Assembly (NCBI GenBank): GCA_018398765.1
Contig: JAHBMJ010004351.1
Coordinates: 63,705-81,401, forward strand
From: Chromera velia
Taxonomy: Eukaryota > Sar > Chromeraceae
Length of the DNA stretch: 17,697 bases
Direction of reading: 5' to 3'
The notes below the pieces were generated by a model. That model was given only the letters and a program-made list of their open reading frames with translations. It was not told where the DNA came from and did no database searches. The position numbers and the translations under genes are program-made. Below, piece by piece: positions 10,658-17,697 of the stretch. Position 1 is the stretch's first letter; every line of letters begins with the position of its first letter.

Positions 10658-11122
10658 TACACCAATTCTGTAGTGTTACACAAAGTTAAATGTGCAACAA
10701 TTAGCCTTGACTACCCCTGATCCCCCCCTTCTTATATACAAAGGCACCCCCCTTGCTCCCATCTCTACTCTTTTTACCCCTACCTCCAGTGCGCTCAAAA
10801 GTTCTCCCTGCCGCGTTGCTGATGACACCATTGCTCTAAAAGCTAGCCTGAGTCTAAAAGCAGTACACCTCCAAACCGTCCTGAAGAAGCAGAAGAAGAC
10901 GAAGATAAAACATGGAATTAATACACACTAAAGTATGTAATTGTAATAATGTAATCCTAATTAAAAGTGATAGTTTGAATTAATGCATACTAAAGTGTGT
11001 ACTAATTCATTGATCAAAATTCTCTTAAAATGTGTAACACTGCAAAACAATGGGTAACAAAACATTTTGAAAAAAGTGATTGTGTAACCCTACAGGAATC
11101 GTAACGTAACAGGATTGGTGTA
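10658..11122. mobile_element. Second non-autonomous TIR transposon, 465 bp, perfect 8-bp TSD
   Basis: The left end, TACACCAATTCTG (10658-10670), is inverted at the right end, CAGGATTGGTGTA (11110-11122), with one mismatch. The match resumes inside (GTGTTACAC near 10673-10681 against GTGTAACCC near 11082-11090) after about 17 extra bases in the right arm. Perfect direct duplications TATAGGAG flank it (10650-10657 and 11123-11130). GTAAC words recur near the right end. Two palindromic ~30-bp segments lie at about 10913-10942 and 10977-11008. The element shares the TACAC terminus and 8-bp duplication of its neighbour but differs otherwise. An open frame at 10692-10931 begins with GTG and matches nothing I recognise. 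Confidence 0.8.
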
Positions 11123-11215
11123 TATAGGAGGAAGAAATACAAGACAGCGTGATTTGAAACCAGTTTGAAGCAAACTTAGCAAAAGTTAGAAAACGGCGAC
11201 AGTGCTCTAGGGCAC

Positions 11216-11245
11216 CACTAATCACTAATTACTAATCACTAATCA
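11216..11245. repeat. Heptamer tandem repeat (ACTAATC)4
   Basis: Four consecutive 7-base units (ACTAATC, ACTAATT, ACTAATC, ACTAATC), followed by ACTAGAG. The array is framed by CTCTAG on the left (about 11206) and CTAGAG on the right, giving a loose inverted arrangement. Confidence 0.75.
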
Positions 11246-11635
11246 CTAGAGCGACTATAATTTGCTTTAAAAAAAAAAAAACGGTTTAAAAACCGATTGA
11301 AGTAAAAATACCCTAATAGAAACCTTTGTTTTTTTTTTTCCTCATGCAGTTAATTAAGTAACTGTTCTTTGAAATTCTTTTACTGCTGCACAAGTGTAAG
11401 CCTAGGTGTAAGCACAAGTTTTATTTATATATTGCTATATATTGCACAACTTTTTGAACTGTTATTGAGTGTTGTCCACTAACACTGGGACCGTCAGTGA
11501 GACGTTGACGTTGCTTAGGTTGCTAGTGATGTAGTGTACGCAAACTAACGTAAACGACAAGCCAATTAAGTTTAAAAAGTAAAGTTTAATGAAAGAAAGA
11601 AAGAAAACAGTTTACGTTTTCTGAATGAAAACTTT

Positions 11636-14600
11636 TTACCACGTCATGCAGGCATCACGCCGTCGTTCCTCCATCAGGTGTCCCGCCTGTCTCTCTTTGA
11701 AAGCGAAAACTGTGGAAGTCACTGCTGCGAAAGTCCATTCCAACACCGGCACTTTCAGAAAAAACGACAGCTCCTCCCCGGGCCCCCTCTTCAAACATCC
11801 GCCCTCCTTCGGGACGTGAATTTGCATCCTTCTGCTTACCTGAGCGAGACTGCACACCCCCCACATTTCCGTTCCCGTTGGAACATGAAAAGATGGAAAG
11901 AGGACACGGACAACCGCTCCCCCACTGTCCCCGTGGAGCCATGGGAGTGAAATCTGACGACGAGAGGTCCCCACTCGTCTCTCGTCGAATTCCGCTTCTT
12001 TTCTTTTCCCTCTCCTTTCGCATCTGGGAGGCCTTGTCCTGCCCGATTTCTCTGTCTCTGTTGCGCTTCAATCGCTCGATGGTTCCACAGAGCCGTCGCT
12101 GAATTCCCTGTTTGCGCAATCTGCAGGCACGAGTTGACCATGAAGAGCAGGAAGGCCTCTTTGACTGACAACCCTTTACCGGGATCCGAAGGAACGTCCG
12201 AGACCCAATTTGACTCAGTGCTTTGAGCGAACGGAAGAGCAAATCTACAGAAAGAAAGAAGCATGGCAGTGAAGCAAGCCTTCAGACATCCACACATGAT
12301 CTGCTGAGAGGGTCGTCATGTTCTCTTCAACATTTCATCCACGAGTTCAAGAACAAACCCTGTGGATACTCTAACAATTTTCTCTCTCCTACTGTCTTTC
12401 TCTCCACTTCCCCCCCCCGTCCCACCTGTCCAGCATGATATCGTGAGGCGTGGCTCCTGTCTCGTCCTTCAGAGTCACGTCGGCACCCTCTACGAGGAGC
12501 TGCTGGGCGCACTTGAGCATCCCGAAGTACAGCGCGAAGGAGAGCGCGGAACGCCCGCCCGAGTCCTGCAGGCAGCAAGCAGAGCGAGGGAGGGAGACAA
12601 GAAAGAACAGAGAGAGACAGGGAGGGAGGAAGGGAAAAAAGGGAGGGAGGGAAAGTCCCAAGGGATGATGACACAATGGACGCAGTCCGAAAGAAAAGAC
12701 AGAAGAAGAGAAAGGACGGACAATTAATTGATCGAACGGCTCACTGGCTGAATAACGAACGAAAGCAGACACATTCAAAAAGAGTCCAGAAACTTCATCA
12801 TAGTTGAAAGACCACCTCTCAGCTCTTTTTCATTTACTGCTGTGGGACGGAAGAAGGAAAGACAGACTGCAAGCAAGAAAGCGAGCAAGCAAGCAAGCAA
12901 ACAAGCAAGCAAGAAAGCAAACAAGCAAGCAAACAAGCAGGGATCCTACAAGGCCGACCTGGCTGGAGACAAAAAAAAAGAATCGAAGAGAGGAACCCTC
13001 CTTCCTTACCTGCATGTTGGGATCTAATTTCCCTTTCTCCTTTTTCTTCAAAAGAATGAGTCCCATCGCCTCGTTCCGAGCTAAGATTGTGGAGATTAAC
13101 GGCGTCTCCCCGCTGTTGAGGTCGTATGTGTTGGCATCCGCACCGAAGTCGAGCAGAAGTTCTGCCAGCTGTTTTCTGTACTCACAAACAAGTGAAGGAA
13201 GGCAGATTCAAAACACGTCAGAATAAAGAAGCGAAGACGTCCTCTGTGATCATGCAAATGATTTTTAGCTGTCTTGCTCTTCACTCTCTCCCGCTCTTTT
13301 TCGCCTTTGCACGAAAAAGGGAGAAAGAATCTGTAATAAACCTGTCTTTTTGTAAGATCAACTCGACCAGCATTAAGCACGGCCGACAGCACACAGAAAA
13401 AACCAAGAAAATAGCTGCCTGCAGAGAGAGCGTTCTTGTCCTACGAAGGCCCTCCAATTTTCTGAAACCTACACCCCCCACCTGTCTTCTAGGCAGGCGA
13501 TGTGCAGTGCAGTCAAACCGTCTCGTCTCTTCCTGTCCACATCTGCCCCCGCCCTCAGCAGAGCCTCCACGCACTCTACGTAGCCCTCCGAGGCAGCCGC
13601 GTGCAGTGCCGCCTCCCCCAGGTGCCCCGCCAGCGCGTCAACAGGGGCGCCGTTCTCCAAAAGGAATCGCAAAATCGACAGCTTGCCTAATCGGGCGGCC
13701 TGCAGGCACGTGCGGTTTTGTTTCATTAGTTCAAAGTCAGGAAAGAAAGAAACAGTCGCGAGCCAAGGAGATGGAAACCTTTTGTCTGTTCCGTGTCGAG
13801 AGAGACAGAGACACAGAGAGAGATGGAGGCAGCAGACTCAAAGGCTGCTCACGCGGCAGGCAACGAGTCAGAACACAGGAAGGCAAATCAGTGGGAAACA
13901 CATCTGATAGGAAAATAAAAAAACTGCAAGCCTGTCTATGCGGAAACCGAGAAGATGCGAGACTCAAAAGAAAAGAGGAGCAGCCAGGCAGAGGCACAAA
14001 GAACAAAGAGACACACCTACAGGCAACAGAACAAAAATAAGAAGAAGGAACAACAGGCCCACAGACCTGAATCAGAGGAAGTGACCACAGCTTATGGGGC
14101 AGGAACACGAGGTCCGGATAGCGGGCCACTAGCAGCGTCACACAAGTCAAGTCTCCCTGCAGAAAGAAATCTCGGTGATGATGTTGGATGCATCTCTTGA
14201 GAGTGTGCATGCACGTAGATGTACAATACATATGCGCAAATTCGCACCTCAACAACCAATCCGGTTACGCAAGTCAGCTCTCTTTGCAACAAAGTCTCCC
14301 TCATTCCCTCTCATCGCGCCGCAAAAGGAAGCAGCATGTCTGTCTGTGTCTTTGCTTGTTTCCTGCGATGTGAGGTGAAACTCTTCTCCAACAAACATGT
14401 TCTGATCTTCTTTCAGCACAAAACCTCTTCTCGTCAGCCAAGAGCTGGAAGAGAAAAAAGAAAAGAGAAGAGAGAGATCCCCTCACGCAACGCAGTGCTC
14501 ATTCCACATGGGAGAAATGAAATCTCTCTGTGTGCTGGAACCGGCTTTCATATTCTTCATGCAAAGAAAGAAAAATCCGTGGTTTTGTCCGATCACAGTC

Positions 14601-14897
14601 AGTCCATACGTAGACATAGAACTGAAAGAATCTCTCAAAGCATGAAAAAGAAAAGACAAATGACAACCGAAGAAACTCACACACCTTCAAAATTCCGCAC
14701 GTGAGCACGTCAGTCAGGACCCATCTCTGCCTGAAGGTGCTACCTGCACCCGCATCGAGAAACCTTGGGAGCCAGTCAGAGTTCAACTGGTAGGCCAGCT
14801 GCACACACAACAGAAGAGAAGAGAAGATAACAGAATGGAGAAACAAACAATGCAGAAAACAAAAACGGCCAAACAGTTGGGGACACACAGACACACA

Positions 14898-14941
<44 letters not shown>

Positions 14942-17697
14942 ATGGGAGAAGAGAAGACAGTGGTGAGATTGAGAAAAAGAGACATACCGCCACAGGAATG
15001 CAGAGACAAACACTGCAGGCAACATCACACAGCTGGGGGAGAGAGAGAGCAAGAGAGAGAGAAAGAGACCACAAATATAAGTGAGGAGAGAGACGCCCGT
15101 GCACATTCACTGCCACAGAGAGACAGAGAAAAGAAGAGACAAAAGAGATAAACCAGAGAGCAGCCCAACGAACGAACCAGAGTAGGCGTGTACCAAGCAG
15201 GGTCTGCCCAACTCGGGTCTCCGCCGCTGTCTAGGGTCACGGAGATTACTTCTGGACATCTGCACACACACACACACACACAGACACACACAAGCAAATG
15301 CGCAAGACAAGAAAGGAGTGAAAGAAAGCACAGACGTCTGTGCAAGAAGAGCGTTCCACTGATTGGATTGGTCTGCGGTCACTATGCCCTCTTTGCCTGT
15401 CTGTGCCCATCTCGCCTGCATGTCCGATGAATCTATTCTATTCCTTCCTTCAGGAGGGAACGTTCATTCATCGAACGAAGAAAGGAAAAAGGCCGGAAGG
15501 ACAAGAGAGAGGAAGGAAGCAGGGTCCGAATCGAAAATTTAGAAAGAAATTGAGACAAAGAGGAGGGAAGTAAGTGAAAGCACTGCGGCAGGAGCAAGAG
15601 AGAAACGAAAAGAAAACAAGGAAGAAAGGAGAGGAGCAGAAGAGAGAAAGAGCCCACTCACCTTTCCACACACGCAACGAACAGAGGCGACCTGCATGCA
15701 TTTCATCAGATGCATCGGCAGAGAGCGAGAGAGAAAGAGAAACGGAGACAAAAGACAAAGCCCAGAGAATTCACAACAAAGACAATCGAATGCACTACAA
15801 GAAGACAGCAGTCAATGGACGCCAAAAGCAGACAGTCCGCTTTTGATGCGTCGAAATCGAATGAAAGAACAAAAAAGGAAGAAGAAAATTCGGTCTAAAA
15901 CGAAATCCGACAAACAAAAAGGGAGACGGGCGGGAGGAACAAAGAAAAAACCCTCGGTGACTAACATGGTTATCAACTCTCTGCACTAAGAAGCCTGCCT
16001 CCCTGCTTGCCTGTCTGAACCCGCCTCTCCTACCTGTACAGTTTCAGATGTGGAGCGCTGTAGTTGAGCCTTGCCCCCGCGTCGATCAATTTCTTCAGAA
16101 TTCCAACCTGGTGAGATTTCACTGCATACAACCAAGCAGGCAAGGAAACACGCACAGAGCAGAAGAATAAGTACACGGAAGGACCTCTCACGCCATTCTG
16201 TGTGGATACGGAATGGATGGATCAGGACTTTCTTTCCGCCAGGCAGGCAGGCAGGCAGGAGGGGCCGGATTGAACACAACGAATGGAAGGGCCCCCGCCT
16301 CATTTCCATTCCACCCATCCGTTCGTTCAGTCTTGGAAAAGGAAAAAAGAAAAGCCCAAATGATGAGGAAGCGAGAAGACAAAGAAAAGAACCTTCCCGA
16401 ATCAAGTCCCTTCACCTTTCTCCTCATTTTCTTTGCGTCGCCATTCCCCTTTTTGTGTCCCCCCACGCCCCACTCACCAGCTGCTAGGAGGGGAGAGGGA
16501 CCAAGAAGGTCAGGGGGGTTCACTTCCGCACCGCACTCAAGGAGGAGGTCTACCATGGCTTCCTGAAGGAAATGAAAAAAAAAAAAAAACTCAAGGAGGA
16601 GGTCTACCATGGCTTCCTGAAGGAAATGAAAAAAAAAAAAAAAACAATGAGAAGAAAAGAGAAGAGAGAAAAGGCAAGAAAAAACGCAAACACATAAAAG
16701 ACCCTCTCCTTTCCTTTCTCTCTTTCGCATCTTCTTTTCTCATGAGCCGCATCTGCATGCAGTCACCGGAGTCCCCCCGCGAAAATGCGTCTCTCCAGCG
16801 ACAGCTCTCCGAAATCTCTCTGAGCTTGTAGCTCAAGCCAAGACAGCAACAAGCCCACACAGAGAAGTTTCGCTTTCAACGACCTGGCTGACTGTACTGA
16901 TGAACACAGACAGATCATATGAACACAGACAGACAGACTATACGCTTCTCCTTCTCCCTTCTTTTCTTCATGTACACAGCAGACAAAAAGGAAGAAAGAA
17001 CAAAGACAAAAGAACAGGACAAACAATCAAACAACGTGGGCAAGGGGCCGAAAAGGTGAGAGCCAAGCGCCCCTTGCCTCTCCACTTCCCGACAGACTTT
17101 CACGTGATCAGTGAGTTCACACGTTAATCCTCTGCTGCTTCCACTCAACAAAAAGAAGAGAAAAACAGAAAAAAGAAAAGTACTGCACTTCAAACAAACA
17201 CATACAACACAGCGGGGACCGGCACCGACAGACAGACTATATGTTTCTTCTTCTCCCTTCTTTTCTTCATGAACACAACAGACAAAAAGAAAGAAAGAAC
17301 AAAGACAAAAGAACAGCACCAACAATCAAACAGCGTGGGCAGGGGGCCCGAAAGGTGAGAGTTAAGCGCCCCTTGCCTCTCCACCTCCCGACAGACTTTC
17401 ACGTGATCACTGGTTTCACACGCTACTCCTCTGCTGCTTCCACTCAAGACAAGAAAGAGAAGAAAAAAGACAAGACAAGAAAATTCAAAAATCAAAAAAA
17501 GAAAAAGGAAAAAAGAAAACTGCACGCGGGGACCGGCACCGTCATGGTCTTTAGACAGGGGTGGGGGGGTGGGGGGGCGTCCCTGCGGAGGGGGATTCTT
17601 CTGATGCTGTGTCTTCGTATCTTGCGGGAGGACTCTTTCGGCGGTAACGAAACTCTCAAAGTCCCATACCGAAAGAGCGACGGTGCTGGTGGGGCCG
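11636..17697 (-). CDS. Multi-exon ankyrin-repeat protein, C-terminal ~534 residues (5' end beyond window)
   Basis: Fourteen exons join with matching phases in order of transcription: 17697-17540 (partial), 16831-16767, 16562-16478, 16121-16034, 15691-15662, 15259-15178, 14798-14685, 14156-14067, 13699-13482, 13175-13010, 12565-12426, 12120-11840, 11724-11636 (TAA 11638-11636), plus an optional exon 15032-14988. Good donors include GTGAGT, GTAAGG and GTAAGC. The translation opens with a Pro-rich stretch, then has 10-11 ankyrin repeats from about residue 60 to 425. The clearest are PLIQ-AARLGKLSILRFLL, EAALHAAASEGYVECVEALL, LTALHIACLED-RKQLAELL, GRSALSFALYFGMLKCAQQ and GATPHDIMLD. A basic charged tail follows (QRRLCGTIERLKRNRDRE, QMRKEREKKRSG), ending MEERRRDACMTW. 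Ankyrin arrays mediate protein-protein contacts; no catalytic or targeting domain is seen, so the partner is unknown. Most exon ends fall inside repeats. The weakest calls are the first two exons and the donor at 15177 (GTTCGT). Confidence 0.8.
12869..12939. repeat. (CAAG)n / (AAGC)n microsatellite in an ankyrin-gene intron
   Basis: About 70 bp of AAGC units with some AAAC and AAAG variants, within the 444-bp intron 12566-13009. On the sense (minus) strand it reads as GCTT repeats. Confidence 0.9.
14883..14938. repeat. (CA)n microsatellite in an ankyrin-gene intron
   Basis: ACACAG variants followed by an uninterrupted CA run (TG on the sense strand). It ends about 85 bp upstream, in sense, of the acceptor of exon 14798-14685, within intron 14799-15177. 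Confidence 0.95.
14988..15032 (-). other. Candidate 45-nt cassette exon of the ankyrin gene
   Basis: An excellent acceptor (CTCTCTCCCCCAG) and donor (GTATGT) frame 45 nt that read LCDVACSVCLCIPVA in phase 0, fitting between the two neighbouring exons. Without it, the repeat reads YTPTL-LAYQLNSDWLPRFLDAGA, which has nearly canonical ankyrin spacing; with it, 15 Cys-rich residues are inserted. So skipping is probably the main form, and the segment is either an optional exon or a decoy. Confidence 0.3.
15262..15292. repeat. (CA)n microsatellite abutting a splice acceptor
   Basis: In the sense (minus) direction this is a TG repeat that runs directly into GCAG, the acceptor of exon 15259-15178. 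It replaces the usual polypyrimidine tract. Confidence 0.9.
15662..15691 (-). CDS. 30-nt microexon of the ankyrin gene
   Basis: The acceptor is ATGCATGCAG and the donor a perfect GTGAGT. In phase 2-to-2 it supplies SPLFVACVE between LKLY(R) and (R)CPEVISVTL, restoring the helix-turn part of one ankyrin repeat. Skipping it would remove ten residues and keep the frame, because 30 is a multiple of three. The repeat pattern supports the call; transcript evidence is lacking. Confidence 0.65.
16239..16260. repeat. (GGCA)5 microsatellite in an ankyrin-gene intron
   Basis: Five GGCA units within intron 16122-16477. They read as TGCC in the sense direction. Confidence 0.85.
16536..16643 (-). repeat. 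54-bp tandem duplication of a 3' splice site plus exon start
   Basis: Two head-to-tail copies, 16536-16589 and 16590-16643, differ only in A-run length (15 against 16). Read on the minus strand, each copy is a T15-16 tract, CATTTCCTTCAG, and then the first 27 nt of the ankyrin exon (EAMVDLLLE). This gives two complete acceptors, with exon starts at 16562 and 16616. The 54-nt difference keeps the frame without a stop and would insert 18 residues including a run of five Phe. Near identity implies a very recent event, or possibly an assembly error. Confidence 0.9.
16924..17541. repeat. ~310-bp imperfect tandem duplication in the 5'-most visible intron
   Basis: Copy A (about 16924-17227) and copy B (about 17228-17541) lie head to tail. 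Both start with GACAGACAGACTATA, share a core around CACGTGATCA (17101-17110 and 17401-17410), and end with GCGGGGACCGGCACCG. I estimate the core at roughly 85-90% identical by eye. The right end of each copy includes the donor-like CG|GTGCCGG (minus strand), so the duplication appears to have copied the 5' part of an intron with its donor. Both copies keep an open minus-strand frame reading DHVKVCREVERQGAL, but the differences between copies are mostly amino-acid changing, so I treat the segment as intronic. Confidence 0.8.

Larger units (their letters stand above)
9621..11635. other. AT-rich island with nested short DNA transposons
   Basis: Composition changes abruptly from the repetitive GC-neutral spacer to AT-rich DNA with A/T homopolymers (for example 9719-9745 and 11267-11281). 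The change back comes near 11600, just after the 3' end of the ankyrin gene. Two inverted-repeat elements lie inside. The flanks 9621-9776 and 11131-11635 carry no recognisable gene and may be older transposon debris. Short degenerate copies of a GACTAT(A)A...TTTAAA word appear near 9709, 10331 and 11249. Confidence 0.6.
11725..17539 (-). other. Introns of the ankyrin gene: sizes and content
   Basis: The introns are 11725-11839, 12121-12425, 12566-13009, 13176-13481, 13700-14066, 14157-14684, 14799-15177, 15260-15661, 15692-16033, 16122-16477, 16563-16766 and 16832-17539. All begin GT and end AG in sense, and most are 300-530 bp. Nearly all are pyrimidine-rich on the sense strand across their whole length, not only at the 3' end. 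Apart from the repeats listed separately I see no genes in them. Open frames on the opposite strand here are Lys/Arg/Glu-rich by-products of that bias. Confidence 0.65.

Noticed and set aside
11836-12297. Alternative minus-strand frame through the last large ankyrin exon (GKGLSVKEAFLLFMVNSCLQ...)
   Set aside because: Acceptor TTTCTGTAG before 12240 would also fit the phase. However, the acceptor CTGCAG at 12121 gives a continuation (RLRKQGIQRRLCGTIERL) that suits the ankyrin end and reaches a good donor GTAAGC in the phase needed by the final exon.
16915-17525. Two similar minus-strand open frames (DHVKVCREVERQGAL...) as possible duplicated exons
   Set aside because: They have no ankyrin or other domain. 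Differences between the copies are mostly amino-acid changing, and the surroundings are intron-like T/C-rich sequence.

Overview
The window looks like nuclear DNA of a unicellular eukaryote. Its genes are split by GT-AG introns whose sense strands are strongly pyrimidine-rich. The spacers are full of tetranucleotide microsatellites and long purine or pyrimidine tracts. Together with a many-exon ankyrin gene, this texture fits an alveolate of the chromerid/coccidian type; a Chromera-like alga is my best guess. That is inference, not something the sequence proves.

Layout. (1) 190-~965, minus strand: three phase-compatible exons form the C-terminal part of an unrecognised protein with a two-helix membrane hairpin. 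Its 5' end is unresolved. (2) ~966-1506: a divergent intergenic segment with a short, very GC-rich CpG-dense core, probably a shared promoter. (3) 1507-2627, plus strand: a two-exon gene for a 304-residue protein whose C-terminal half resembles a divergent P/U-type (PHO80-like) cyclin box. (4) 2628-~9620: about 7 kb with no convincing gene. It alternates between polypurine and polypyrimidine domains, with microsatellites, G-runs and small tandem duplications. (5) ~9620-11635: a sharply different AT-rich island holding two short inverted-repeat transposons, 9785-10531 and 10658-11122. Both have 8-bp target-site duplications and termini starting TACAC, so they are hAT-like MITEs. (6) 11636-17697, minus strand, running off the right edge: a 14-exon gene for an ankyrin-repeat protein. 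I reconstructed it exon by exon, with consistent splice phases throughout: about 534 C-terminal residues and 10-11 ankyrin repeats followed by a basic, charged tail.

The cyclin-like and ankyrin genes are convergent, so the 9-kb spacer lies between two 3' ends. The first two genes are divergent.

The most notable signals are in the ankyrin gene. A 54-bp tandem duplication at 16536-16643 copies a whole 3' splice site (T-tract plus AG) together with the first 27 nt of its exon, and keeps the reading frame. There is also a ~310-bp tandem duplication inside the most 5' intron, a 30-nt microexon within one ankyrin repeat, a 45-nt frame-preserving candidate cassette exon, and a TG-repeat lying directly against a splice acceptor. 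I found no new multi-gene system; the genes share no obvious pathway.
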